From assembly GCA_031264185.1 (NCBI GenBank), contig JAISEL010000080.1, positions 1 through 64,000 on the forward strand: a stretch of DNA of 64,000 nt, given 5' to 3'. Source of the stretch: Deltaproteobacteria bacterium. Lineage in GTDB: Bacteria; Desulfobacterota; Desulfarculia; Adiutricales; Adiutricaceae. The translations under genes and the position numbers were made by a program. The notes beneath the pieces were generated by a model. It searched no databases. It had not been told where the DNA came from and was given only the letters and a program-made list of their open reading frames with translations. Below are positions 38,337 to 47,773 of this stretch, in pieces. Numbering within the stretch: the stretch's first letter is position 1; every line of letters begins with the position of its first letter.

Positions 38337-38612
38337 TTAGTCCGCATAATCTGATCTGCCGGTCGCCAGGGGCTTTAGGAACGGCTCGGAAAATATTTCA
38401 ATATTCCAGTTATCCGGCGTCTTTAATAGCTGTCCGTTTGCCTGCGTCAAACTGTCCGGGCCGAAAATAGGTAAAGAAACTGACGGAAGCAATCCCGACC
38501 GGACATCCCAGAGATATGGACGGCTGGCATACAGCCAAAAGGCGGTGACTGAACAGAGGGAAAAGAGGCCGGACCGGTAATTCATGGCTGAAATAATCCG
38601 GATGGTTGTCAA
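38337..38612 (-). CDS. Small hypothetical membrane or exported protein
   Basis: A 91-codon frame has a hydrophobic segment near the start (GLFSLCSVTAFWLYA) and a polar remainder ending GRSDYAD. Its stop lies right against the bidirectional terminator, which is what a real gene would show. No ribosome site or known family is evident, and an overlapping frame (38410-38697) competes for the same DNA. Confidence 0.35.
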   Translation of the reverse strand: MTTIRIISAMNYRSGLFSLCSVTAFWLYASRPYLWDVRSGLLPSVSLPIFGPDSLTQANGQLLKTPDNWNIEIFSEPFLKPLATGRSDYAD

Positions 38613-39055
38613 GATACGGTATTGGCAGACTGCCTGCTGTACTCAAGTTGTTTTTGGCTGTTTTTTTTGACCTGGAGATACAGGCTGTAATGGACAAATG
38701 CCGTAGTAATACGAATCCTTACACTAAAATAATCATGCGAGTTGAATGACGGGCTATTGCTGGCCGCTTTCCTAAGGAATGTCTCCTGTCGGCCTTGGGT
38801 TTCGGTCAGTTTTGGTTCAATAGCCTTGGTTTATCGGGACGGTACTTCGAGAGGATAGGACAGATGGAAGCGTCCGGCCATCGGTCTTTAATCTGCAGGA
38901 GAAGGTGCAGAGAGTTAAGGAAGTTTGTAACCGCCCGCCAATAAGCACAGGCAAGCAGGGCATTGGTGGCCTATGAACTACCTGACCGCCGTTACATCTT
39001 ACACAAAACCAGGTATTGATACAATGAACAGTCACAAGAAAAACGCTGTCTATTG
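38613..39055. other. Spacer, possible further transposase remains
   Basis: On the minus strand scattered phrases such as LHLLLQIKDRWPDASI and LSKYRPDKPRLLNQN (about 38920-38820) are interrupted by stops. They may be the end of a broken gene, but I cannot name it. Confidence 0.3.
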
Positions 39056-39059
39056 CCGC

Positions 39060-39540
39060 TCCGTAATCTCTGACCAGAATATTTTTGCGTCGTTGACAAC
39101 GGTTTTACCCGTTGCTGTCTTTTAGAGAGTAGCTGGCGTAACGGTTTTCGCCGACTTTGACAATCACTTTATCAGCCACAAGCTCTTGCAATAATCCTCT
39201 GTGCCAAGCTTCAGGGGCGTCAAGAGAAGCCAGAGGTTATAAAACCTGATCCGCCGGAAGTCGCATGACTTCTGAGCCAAGCTTGGTTCTGGCCTGAGAT
39301 ATGGATGCCTTGCAGATTTTAGGGCGTCACTTGGACAGAATTTTCAAGCCAGCTCAACCCTTCGCAAATGACTCGAAAAACTTCTTCCAAAGGTACTTCA
39401 AGCCACAAAGACAATGCCATTATATAATAGATCACTGCTGTAGCCGGCAAAAGCCGCTTTCTCCGGCAATCTATGAGTAATTCTGGCCATTTCTTATATT
39501 TATCCGCCTGATAAATGGATAGTGGCTTGAAATCATTGGA
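39060..39540 (-). pseudogene. IS4-family transposase remnant (N-terminal part)
   Basis: On the minus strand, DKYKKWPELLIDCRRKRLLP, ATAVIYYIMALSLWLEV and PLEEVFRVICEGLSWLE read in one frame and match the N-terminal domain of IS4-type transposases. ASISQARTKLGSEVMRLPAD continues after a stop and frameshift, then PLASLDAPEAWHRGL. The catalytic DDE core is not visible. Clearly inactive. Confidence 0.6.
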
Positions 39541-39610
39541 AGCCGGGGCCTAAAGTTTGACAGAGAAGATTTTATCGTTTTTTCCGCTTACGTGAACATT
39601 ATTTGGCAGA

Positions 39611-39650
39611 AGGTCAAAAAAGCCGGAAAACCCAAAAGGTTTTCCGGCTT
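39611..39650 (-). terminator. Intrinsic terminator of the lactate permease gene
   Basis: AAGCCGGAAAACC (39620-39632) pairs with GGTTTTCCGGCTT (39638-39650). On the minus strand the hairpin is followed by a T-run (plus-strand A-run at 39616-39620). It lies 31 bases after the permease stop. Confidence 0.85.
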
Positions 39651-39680
39651 GGAGGATTCAAATATGACCAGGTGTACGTA

Positions 39681-41327
39681 TTACGGCAGCATCCAGGACA
39701 GCCAGTAGGCCTGCAGGAGCGTGATAAGGCAGACGACCAGAGTCATGGCTACAGAGTGGATTAGGGTAAACCGGAAGAGGTTTCCCTCCTTCCCGATCAG
39801 ACCGGTAGCGGCGGTAGCCACGGAAATGGACTGGGGGCTGATCATCTTGCCGGTGACACCGCCTGATGAGTTGGCCGCGACAGCGAGGTTGGGATCAATG
39901 CCGACAACTTCGGCGGTGGTTCTCTGAAGACCGCAGAACAAGGCGTTGGAGGAGGTGTCAGAACCGGTCAGGAACACGCCCAGCCAACCGATGATCGGCG
40001 CAAAGAAAGGGAACAGGAACCCGGCGTTGGTAAAGGCCAGAGCCAGAGTGCTGCTCATTCCGCTGTAGTTCATTATGTTGGAAAGACCCAGGATCAAGAC
40101 GATGGTCAAGATGGGGAACTTGAGCTGTTTGACAGTCCTTAAGAAACAGGGCAAGGCCTTGCCCAGACCGTAATTGGGCATAATGAAGCAGGAAATCAGC
40201 CCGGCGATGAAAATAGCTGTTCCGGCGGCGGTGGCGATGTTTAACGTAAAAGTGGCGGCGTAGTTTTGTGCCTCAGGAACGATGGGGACCACTTTTTGAA
40301 CTAGGCCGTCAAGGCCAGGCCAGTGAATGGTGACTACGGTGGGAGCCAGAGCGGCCTTGAAGGAACCGAGACCCCAGATGAAAACCATAACAGCCAGAAT
40401 GATGTAGGAAGACCAGGCTCGGAGAACTTCGTTCAGCGTGTATTTTTTGATTTCCGAAGAGGTGCCTTTCTCATCAGGGAAATGCCAAATGTTCTTGGGT
40501 TTCCAGACTTTCAGAAGGATGACCATGCCAATGATAGTGACAATGGCGCTCATGATATCAGGCAGGTAGGGTCCGTGGAAGTTGGAGAAAGCAAACTGAG
40601 ATCCGGCAAAACACAGACCGCTGACCAAAAGGGCGGGCAGGACTTCAAGAGTATTTTTTAGGCCGCTCATGGTCCAGCAGACCCAGAAAGGCACTATAAT
40701 GGACAGAAACGGAAGCTGGCGCCCAACGATTGAGCTGATATGATTGATGTCCAGACCGGAGGCTCTGGCAGCGGTTTCAATGGGTACGCCGATTGCTCCA
40801 AAGGCCACAGGAGCGGTATTGGCTATAAGACAGATACCGGCGGCGTACAGAGGATTAAAGCCGAGACCCACCAACATGGCAGCGGTAATGGCCACGGGCG
40901 TACCAAAGCCGGCGGTGCCTTCAATAAAGGACCCAAAGGCGAAGGCGATGAAAATGGCTTGAAGCCTTCTGTCATTGGTCAGACCGGCCAGGGAGTTCTT
41001 TATGATCTCGAATTCACCTGATTCAACAGTCATCTGATAAATCCAAACGGCCGTGATGACGATCCAGACAATGGGGAAGAGTCCGAAACAAGCTCCCATT
41101 AAGGTAGAATATATAGCCATATCTGCCGGCATTTTCCACAGAACAATAGCTAAGATTAAGGCTGCCAGAGTTCCGACAATAGCGGCTTTATGGCCAGCTG
41201 TTCTTTTGACCGCCAGCATGTAAAACAGGAGGTACAGAGGAATACCGGCTACCAGTGCCGATATAACATACTCAGGCCCGACATTAATCAAGCCTTTGAT
41301 TGGATCATAAATTTGTTGCCAGATCAT
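39681..41327 (-). CDS. lctP: L-lactate permease (LctP family)
   Basis: This 548-residue inner-membrane protein imports lactate with protons. About thirteen hydrophobic helices are visible. Conserved family blocks are FAFGSFIEGTAGFGTPVAIT near residue 130, NTAPVAFGAIGVPIETAARA near residue 170, TGSDTSSNALFCGLQ near residue 455 and ANSSGGVTGKMISPQSIS near residue 490. It is a single gene on the same strand as, and downstream of, hdrCB, with a terminator between. No lactate dehydrogenase gene is beside it. Confidence 0.94.
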   Translation of the reverse strand: MIWQQIYDPIKGLINVGPEYVISALVAGIPLYLLFYMLAVKRTAGHKAAIVGTLAALILAIVLWKMPADMAIYSTLMGACFGLFPIVWIVITAVWIYQMTVESGEFEIIKNSLAGLTNDRRLQAIFIAFAFGSFIEGTAGFGTPVAITAAMLVGLGFNPLYAAGICLIANTAPVAFGAIGVPIETAARASGLDINHISSIVGRQLPFLSIIVPFWVCWTMSGLKNTLEVLPALLVSGLCFAGSQFAFSNFHGPYLPDIMSAIVTIIGMVILLKVWKPKNIWHFPDEKGTSSEIKKYTLNEVLRAWSSYIILAVMVFIWGLGSFKAALAPTVVTIHWPGLDGLVQKVVPIVPEAQNYAATFTLNIATAAGTAIFIAGLISCFIMPNYGLGKALPCFLRTVKQLKFPILTIVLILGLSNIMNYSGMSSTLALAFTNAGFLFPFFAPIIGWLGVFLTGSDTSSNALFCGLQRTTAEVVGIDPNLAVAANSSGGVTGKMISPQSISVATAATGLIGKEGNLFRFTLIHSVAMTLVVCLITLLQAYWLSWMLP

Positions 41328-42068
41328 AGATGTTACACCTCGCGTCTCGCGTTAATAAGGGAAAAAAGGCCGATGATTGTCAAGCAGCAGTTGATGCCAT
41401 AAAATAAATCTATTTAGCTGTTGCTTAAATGCCATCGACAACAAAAATGCTAAAATTATCCTAAATTATAAACACTAAACGTTTTCTTTAACAGTAGAGA
41501 ACTTAGAGTGCCTTACCTGTTCTGGCAGTAGCTGATAGTCCTGTCTCCGCAGTTTTTAACTGACCGGGGAATCAGGTTTTCTGCCTCTTAAGGGCTGGGA
41601 TTTAAGTTTTTGGCCTCCTTTGCCTCAGTTGCCCATTTTAAAAGTCAATTGGTTCTAAGTATTACTCCGGCGGATAATTTTGACCATAGATAAATTAAAT
41701 ACGCAAAAGTCAAGGTGAACCCGAAAAAAATAGATTCTCATAATTATCCGCCGGGGTAATATTAAAAACCAAACCGTCCGGAGCAAAAGATAAAATACCA
41801 TGGAACAGGTATTTGCAATTAAAAAATTCCATATAGACTGGATTTAGCGGCTTTGTTCAGTTATAACATAAACAGGGATTCCACTGAGTCAGTTTTTGTA
41901 AGCATTGTTTGTTATTAAAGTACCACAAGCAAAACAAGCCGTCAATTTTTAATGGTAACAGATTTGACTTACCTTAAGTCGGGGTTTTATTTACTTAAAA
42001 TTTATTTTCGGTGGCAGCCAAAATTATTAATAACACGATGTTAATATGCTATTATATAGATAATTTAT
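41328..42068. other. Spacer containing a MITE-like element
   Basis: AT-rich DNA upstream of the permease gene. The only clear structure is the short inverted-repeat element at 41662-41759. Confidence 0.5.
41662..41759. mobile_element. MITE-like element, copy 1 (98 bp)
   Basis: The left end TTACTCCGGCGGATAATT and the inverted right end AATTATCCGCCGGGGTAA match over about 22 bases with two mismatches. TA is duplicated on both sides (41660-41661 and 41760-41761). The 50-base interior has no coding capacity. Confidence 0.85.
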
Positions 42069-42097
42069 GAAAAAAAAGGCCCCCATAAGGGGGCCTT
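42069..42097 (-). terminator. Intrinsic terminator of hdrCB
   Basis: AAGGCCCCC and GGGGGCCTT form a 9-bp stem with a four-base loop. On the minus strand it is followed by a T-run and lies ten bases after the hdrB stop. Confidence 0.9.
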
Positions 42098-42106
42098 ACA
42101 ATATTT

Positions 42107-42985
42107 TTAATCCCAGAGGCTGACTTTTTTCAGAAGAGGGACCGGGTCAACTAAGTGGAATTTCCACCAATCGCCATGGGCGCTGGCTTTTTCGCCCAGA
42201 TATATAGCCATGAGCTGGTTGAGGTGGAAAATTGGCATGGGGTTAGGCATGTTGGAGGAAATAATCCTCATTTCCACATTCATCTGACACATAGCGCAGG
42301 TGGTAACGAGACATTCGGCACCGGCCGCAGCCGCACCGCCGACGATCTTGGTAATGAACTCTTCGGCGATTTCCGGATAAACAGCCGAAACAAAGGCACT
42401 GCAGCACTGGTGAGGCCAGGGCCAGACCACCACCTCAGCCCCTAAGTCCTTCATGACCTGCTCAACGGAATCTTTGGGCTGATCAGTGGGCCTCAGATCT
42501 TTGGGATACATGGCGCTGCAGCCGTAGTAAACCGCGACCTTAAGGCCGTTTAAAGGCTTGGTGTTCTCAAAGGTGACGGAATCTTCTTTGGCCTTTTTAA
42601 GGACCTGATAGTAGAGATCGTAAATGTTGAGAAGCTGAACATCGGTCGCCAGGCGGCCAAAGGAATCTTCGTATTTTTTCTTCGTTTCCGGCTCGTTTTC
42701 CAGATGGTGTTTGGCTGTGGCCCAGTTCCTGAAGCAGTTGGGGCAGGGAATAACGACAGGTTTTCCAGGGGTAATCCGGGAAAAGTTCCGGGCACCCATT
42801 CCAACCGGAATTTCGTGGTTCATGGCGTGACCGGAAGAGGAACCGCAGCAGTTCCAGTCATTTATCTCTTCCAGTTTGACCTTAAGTTTGCTGAGGACGA
42901 TCTGCATGGGCAGATTGGATTCCTCAACACCGGTTTTCATCGTACAGCCCGGAAAATAGGAGGCTTCCATCAGATAATCAGACAT
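42107..42985 (-). CDS. hdrB: HdrB-like subunit (CCG-domain heterodisulfide reductase B)
   Basis: This 292-residue protein has two CCG domains. The first shows C14-x31-CC(46,47)-x33-C81-xx-C84; the second shows YYGCSAMYP near residue 154, HQCCSAF near residue 193, and CLVTTCAMCQ near residue 225. In characterised enzymes such cysteines hold noncubane [4Fe-4S] clusters where disulfides are reduced. It follows hdrC by 11 bases on the same strand. HdrA, the flavin subunit, is not adjacent. In sulfate reducers such pairs join electron bifurcation or lactate/hydrogen electron flow; the actual disulfide is unknown. Confidence 0.9.
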   Translation of the reverse strand: MSDYLMEASYFPGCTMKTGVEESNLPMQIVLSKLKVKLEEINDWNCCGSSSGHAMNHEIPVGMGARNFSRITPGKPVVIPCPNCFRNWATAKHHLENEPETKKKYEDSFGRLATDVQLLNIYDLYYQVLKKAKEDSVTFENTKPLNGLKVAVYYGCSAMYPKDLRPTDQPKDSVEQVMKDLGAEVVVWPWPHQCCSAFVSAVYPEIAEEFITKIVGGAAAAGAECLVTTCAMCQMNVEMRIISSNMPNPMPIFHLNQLMAIYLGEKASAHGDWWKFHLVDPVPLLKKVSLWD

Positions 42986-42996
42986 GCGCTTGTCTC

Positions 42997-43602
42997 CTAC
43001 CTAGAACGCCAGGGCCCGGTCACGATTTTCCGGATCTGGGAAAGGCCGGAGCCGGAGATACGGGAGGGCAAAAGGTGAAGTTTCCTCTTTAAGATCATCT
43101 TCACGCCTAAAACCGCATCCTGCATCCAGGCTTTGGGGCCGCTGCCTAAAGTAAAGAGCTTGTGCAGACCCATAAGTTCGACCTTAGACGAACGTCCGTG
43201 GAACCGCACTGAGGTCAAAAAGGCCCGGTGAAACTGCATCAGAGGAACATCCCCGACCGGCAGTTTGTCGCTCAAGCATTCTTCGCGAAGGTAGTCCATG
43301 ACCCCGGCGATGTTAATGGCCATGGGGCAGACCGCCGCGCAGGTGTGGCAGCCAACGCACCGCCAGATGGTGGTCGAAGTCAGGGCTTCTTTCTTCAGAC
43401 CCAGAACCGCCAGCCTCATGATCCCGTGTGGACCGTAGTCCATGTAGGGATACATGGGACAACCGCCTGAGCAGCTCATGCATGTCAGGCAGGAGTTGAG
43501 ATCCGTGCCGGCCACCTGACCGACTTTCTTGGCAAAGCCAAGATCACTGGAACTCATGTTGATGGGTTCTTGGGACGAGAATTTCTTCACTTCCCGGTTC
43601 AT
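42997..43602 (-). CDS. hdrC: HdrC-like iron-sulfur subunit
   Basis: This 201-residue protein carries two ferredoxin-type [4Fe-4S] motifs, CLTCMSCSGGCP (about residue 38) and CVGCHTCAAVCP (about residue 82), as in HdrC, which passes electrons to HdrB. An in-frame start at 43641 exists, but TTAGGAG six bases before ATG 43602 fixes the start. No membrane helix is seen, so a soluble HdrBC module is likely. Confidence 0.9.
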   Translation of the reverse strand: MNREVKKFSSQEPINMSSSDLGFAKKVGQVAGTDLNSCLTCMSCSGGCPMYPYMDYGPHGIMRLAVLGLKKEALTSTTIWRCVGCHTCAAVCPMAINIAGVMDYLREECLSDKLPVGDVPLMQFHRAFLTSVRFHGRSSKVELMGLHKLFTLGSGPKAWMQDAVLGVKMILKRKLHLLPSRISGSGLSQIRKIVTGPWRSR

Positions 43603-44591
43603 ATATTCTCCTAACATAAGGTTGGAATGGAGCCTTGACAAACTAAATCAGCCAGCAGCCGAACCTTACAATCAAATCCAAAACAACCGGCCGGATTTCT
43701 CAGAACACCGGATTGTCTCTTCAGTGACCGAAGCGTTCAAACCTGAGGCCTACTTCGGAATGGCAAATATAGGCTCCGTATATGATCTAAATATACCAGA
43801 AGAAAAAAACAGGCGCAAGTAATTTATTGACAGGGCAGAAATATTTATTTTTGGACCAGACTTTTTGGAATTTTGAGACTAAAAATAACAAAATAGATAG
43901 TGTAAAGTTATCAATTATTGAGAATTGCTGTAGCGGGGCGGACAATTTTTTTGGACAGCTACCTGACCCGGATAAGGAGGCCGACCGGAGAACCGCAAAT
44001 TTATGGCTCTAAAGGTAATACGGGGTCACAAGCCCGGTTCGGTGGTATTGGGGCTGACCAAGTGGAGATTAAGTTTTCGGGCTGGCCTTAAAAGATGTGT
44101 TGTTTTTGTTAAATATTACGAGAGCTCGCCGTAAAAAGCCAACGGATTTCAGCCGGAATATGAGCGGCAAAAAAGGTCTGGTCCGAAGCTTTTGACTGTC
44201 ATCGGCCTCGCGCTGAGAGAATTATTACCCCGGCGGATAATTTTGATACAAACAAATCATCATAAAGCTATACGCAGCGGATTCGTGACATCAAAAATTT
44301 TGATATTTATGAAAATATAAATATAAATATAAGTCTATTTTAGTAAAGATGATGCTTGTGTAATCAAATTTTTAATTTAGATTTTCTTTAAATGACCTGA
44401 CCGGCAAGAGGTGACTTGAGTCGGCCGTTTTTATGGATTCCAGACCAGGGGATCCGGGATAACTTTCAGTAAAGGCAGCTTGACAGATACCTTAGGGTGG
44501 GTTATCCTCAAGGCAATTGCATTTTGAGTATAATTCAGCGCCGTTATTGTTAATTTTTCCTTTGTTCTTTATGGCTGTTTAAGGCAAATTT
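43603..44591. other. Spacer with repeat remnants
   Basis: No gene is convincing. It contains a 22-base segment (43821-43842) related to 31631-31652, and a solo end of the MITE-like family at 44225. From 44290 the DNA is very AT rich. Confidence 0.5.
44225..44252. mobile_element. Solo left end of the MITE-like family (copy 2)
   Basis: TTACCCCGGCGGATAATT followed by TTGATACAAACAA matches the left end and first interior bases of copy 4 (60908 on). It is preceded by TA. No inverted right end is found in the next 300 bases, so the element is truncated. Confidence 0.75.
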
Positions 44592-45551
44592 TTGTCTTTC
44601 CTGTTTGAATTTAACTGTTTCATGTCCCTTTTGGCCTTAAAAAAATACTACCGCTCTCTGGCTCCTCTGGTTGACCGCCGGACTTTAGCCCAAGGCCCGG
44701 ACTGGGACCGAATTTTTGGCAGGCTTGCTCCCCGGGAACTGGAGATAGGTTTCGGTAACGGGGAATATATTCATAGGGCCTCATTAGCCTCACCGGAGCG
44801 GGATTTTATCGGCCTGGAGATTGCCTGGGCGTCTGTTAAAAGAGCTTTAAGACGCTTGGCTGAACCAAAAAGAAACAATGTCCGGCTGATCTGTTTGCCG
44901 GCCAAACCGGCTTTGGAGCTTTTGTTTCCACCTCTCAGTCTGGATTTAATCAGGGTCCTTTTTCCCATACCCTGGCCCAAAGAGGCCCATGAATCCAGAA
45001 GACTCTTTTCCGGCAGTTTTTTAAACATAGTTGCTAACCGTTTAAAGACTGACGGCCTTTTTTACTTAGTGACTGATGATCGGAATTTAGCTTTCTGGAC
45101 TCTGGAGCAGTCAAAATCATCAGGTCTGGCGGTTACTCTGACCGAAAAATCGGCCGAACTTAATACCAAATACGAACGCAAGTGGAGTTCCGGTGGGCAG
45201 GATATTTTTTATCATCTGGAAGGCCGGCCGAAGGCTATAATTCCAGAATCCTACTGCAGCCTGAAGATCATGCACCCAACTTTTTTAGACAGTTTAGAGC
45301 CTGATAAATATAAACCCCATGGCCAGTCCGGATTAGTTACGGTCATCTTCGGGGATTTTTTCTATGATCCTGTCCGCCGGGAAGGCTTTTTGAAAACCAA
45401 AGTGGCTGAAGAGCAGTTTGTGCAGGAGTTTTTTATTCGTCTGGCTCCCCAGCCCGACGGCCGTTGGAAATTAAGTCCGGCTGTATTCGGCCAGGCCCTG
45501 CCCACAGAAGGCGTTCAGACGGCTTTAAATCTGGCCGCTTGTCCAAAATGA
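44592..45551 (+). CDS. trmB: tRNA (guanine-N7)-methyltransferase TrmB
   Basis: This 319-residue SAM-dependent enzyme forms m7G46 in tRNA. Core motifs are LEIGFGNGEYIHRAS (about residue 50), FIGLEIAWASVKRAL, IRVLFPIPWPKEAHESRRLF (about 120) and LVTDDRNLAFW. It is longer than E. coli TrmB (about 240) because of a C-terminal domain of about 100 residues (from SYCSLKIMHPTFLDSL), as seen in some other proteobacterial TrmB proteins. The TTG at 44592 has AAGG seven bases upstream; an ATG at 44622 is the alternative. The stop overlaps the start of recD2 (ATGA). Confidence 0.88.
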   Translation: MSFLFEFNCFMSLLALKKYYRSLAPLVDRRTLAQGPDWDRIFGRLAPRELEIGFGNGEYIHRASLASPERDFIGLEIAWASVKRALRRLAEPKRNNVRLICLPAKPALELLFPPLSLDLIRVLFPIPWPKEAHESRRLFSGSFLNIVANRLKTDGLFYLVTDDRNLAFWTLEQSKSSGLAVTLTEKSAELNTKYERKWSSGGQDIFYHLEGRPKAIIPESYCSLKIMHPTFLDSLEPDKYKPHGQSGLVTVIFGDFFYDPVRREGFLKTKVAEEQFVQEFFIRLAPQPDGRWKLSPAVFGQALPTEGVQTALNLAACPK

Positions 45552-47773
45552 CCGCGCCTGAAACTCTTTCCGGCCAGATCGAGAAAATTACTTTCCATAA
45601 TCCGGAAAACGGCTATGCTGTGATCCAGCTGAAAGTCAAAGGTCAGGCTCAGTATGTGACCTGCGTGGGCTCTTTGGGCAGTCCCGTTCAGGGCGAGATT
45701 CTGGATATGACCGGCCGATTTTTAAATCACCCCAAATTCGGCCGTCAGTTCGAAATTCAGTCCTTTGAGGCCAGACCTCCCTCAACGGTCAAAGGTTTGG
45801 CCCGCTATTTAGGCTCCGGTCTGATTCACGGCATCGGACCGGTTTTAGCCAAACGTATGGTCGACATGTTCGGGGAGAAGATCTTGGATGTCCTGGACAG
45901 CGAACCTGAGCGTCTGACCGAAGTGCCTGGCTTAGGATTTAACAAACGGGAAGCGGTCATTAACGCTTGGCGGGAATCAAGAGGCCTGAGAAGACTTCTT
46001 ATGTTTTTGGCCAATTTCGGTCTGGGCCCAAACATGGCCACTAAAATTATGCGCCGTCTGGGACCTGGAGCCGAGGATTTGATCAGAAAAGATCCTTACC
46101 GTCTGGCCTACGAAGTGGACGGGGTGGGCTTTAAAAGCGCCGACCGGGTGGCCAAAGCCTTAGGTTGGCCTGAAGACAGTCCGGAGCGCTTTGAAGCGGC
46201 TTTATTATACGCCTTAACGGAAAGTACCCGTTTCGGCCATACTTTTTTGCCCTCGGACGAACTGATTAAAACGACCGGCCAGTTGATCAGCCAGACCAAC
46301 AAAGCCGATTTAAAAGCGGCCGTCGGCCGGATTGTTCTGGCGGGCCGTGCTGTACCTTTAAGTCAGTCCACTCCCGGCAACAAAGATATTTATCTGCCCA
46401 GATACTACCGCTCCGAAGTTTGGACAGCCCGGGAACTTCTGGCTCTTTCGGCCGTCCGGCCGCTGGTGACCGTGCCCAGACCGGTCAAGGCTGTGGCCTG
46501 GGCTGAGAAGGTGATGGGTCTGACTTTAAGTCCCGACCAGATGGAGGCGGTTAACGCAGCCATTACGGCCAAAGCGGTCATCATTACCGGAGGTCCGGGG
46601 ACCGGCAAAACGACCATCACCAAAGCCATTTGCAGGATCTGGCAGGCGGTTACCCCAAGAATAGCTCTGTGCGCTCCCACTGGCCGGGCGGCTAAACGCT
46701 TGAGCCAGGCCACAGGACTGGTGGCCACGACCATCCACCGGCTTTTGGAGTACTCGCCCCATGCCGGCGGATTTGCCAGAGGGCCCGGTAATCATCTGGA
46801 ACTGGACATGCTTCTGGTGGACGAAGCTTCCATGCTGGATGTTTTGCTGGCCAATCAACTTTTGGGCGCTCTGCCCGGTACTGCCACGTTAATATTAGTC
46901 GGTGACCGAGATCAACTGCCGCCGGTGGGGCCGGGCCGGGTTTTGGGAGATATTCTTGATTCCGGGCAGTTTCCGGTCTGCAGTTTAAGAACCGTCTACC
47001 GTCAGGCAGAGACCAGCTTAATTACTGAGGCGGCTCACTTAATAAATCAGGGCATTTCGCCGGCCGAGCTGCCTCAGGGACCGGCGGCTGATTTTCATTT
47101 TGTGGAAGAAGATAATCCTAAGAAGATTAAAGATAAAATTATCCGCCTCGTGTCAGACCGGATCCCCTATAAGTTAGGTGTAAATCCCAAAACCGATATC
47201 CAGGTCCTCTCGCCGGTCCGCCAGGGCGAACTTGGTACTTTAGCTTTAAACACTGTTCTGGGCCAGGTCTTAAATACCCGGCCAGGCCCGTCTTTTAACC
47301 ACTTCGGTCAGACGTTCCGGGTCGGCGACCGGGTTATCCAGCTCAGAAATAACTATAATCGTGACGTTTATAACGGCGATTTGGGTTTAATTACACGTCT
47401 GGATACTGAGGGCCAGTATTTGGAAGTTGAGTTTGACGAACGCAAAAGTGCCTATTATGTCTCAGAACTGGATGAACTTCTGCCGGCTTGGTGCCTGACT
47501 GTTCACAAAGCCCAGGGCTCTGAATTTCCGGTCGTTGTCATGCCTTTGTTCAACGGCCATTGTCACATGCTCAGAAGAAAGCTCCTTTATACCGCCGTGT
47601 CGCGCGGTAAAAAAATGGTCATGCTGGTGGGTTCCAAAAACGCTCTGAATAAAGCGGTTTCGGACGCCACCGAAAATTTGCGACACAGTAATCTGACCGC
47701 TTTTTTAAAAAAAGGCCCGCCGCCGGTTAATTTAGCCTCCGGCCTGACCGGGGTTCTGGATGATTTTTTATGA
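45548..47773 (+). CDS. recD2: RecD2-type ATP-dependent 5'-3' DNA helicase
   Basis: This 741-residue SF1B helicase has an N-terminal OB-like and HhH region (SGLIHGIGPVLAKRMVD near residue 95) followed by two RecA-like domains. Walker A is ITGGPGTGKTTITKAI (about residue 345), motif II is LLVDEASMLD (about 420), DRDQLPPVGPGRVLGDI is motif III, and LTVHKAQGSEFPVVVMP (about 650) is motif V. RecD2 works outside a RecBCD complex in DNA repair. The ATG at 45548 overlaps the trmB stop, and the last bases overlap xth. Confidence 0.94.
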   Translation: MTAPETLSGQIEKITFHNPENGYAVIQLKVKGQAQYVTCVGSLGSPVQGEILDMTGRFLNHPKFGRQFEIQSFEARPPSTVKGLARYLGSGLIHGIGPVLAKRMVDMFGEKILDVLDSEPERLTEVPGLGFNKREAVINAWRESRGLRRLLMFLANFGLGPNMATKIMRRLGPGAEDLIRKDPYRLAYEVDGVGFKSADRVAKALGWPEDSPERFEAALLYALTESTRFGHTFLPSDELIKTTGQLISQTNKADLKAAVGRIVLAGRAVPLSQSTPGNKDIYLPRYYRSEVWTARELLALSAVRPLVTVPRPVKAVAWAEKVMGLTLSPDQMEAVNAAITAKAVIITGGPGTGKTTITKAICRIWQAVTPRIALCAPTGRAAKRLSQATGLVATTIHRLLEYSPHAGGFARGPGNHLELDMLLVDEASMLDVLLANQLLGALPGTATLILVGDRDQLPPVGPGRVLGDILDSGQFPVCSLRTVYRQAETSLITEAAHLINQGISPAELPQGPAADFHFVEEDNPKKIKDKIIRLVSDRIPYKLGVNPKTDIQVLSPVRQGELGTLALNTVLGQVLNTRPGPSFNHFGQTFRVGDRVIQLRNNYNRDVYNGDLGLITRLDTEGQYLEVEFDERKSAYYVSELDELLPAWCLTVHKAQGSEFPVVVMPLFNGHCHMLRRKLLYTAVSRGKKMVMLVGSKNALNKAVSDATENLRHSNLTAFLKKGPPPVNLASGLTGVLDDFL

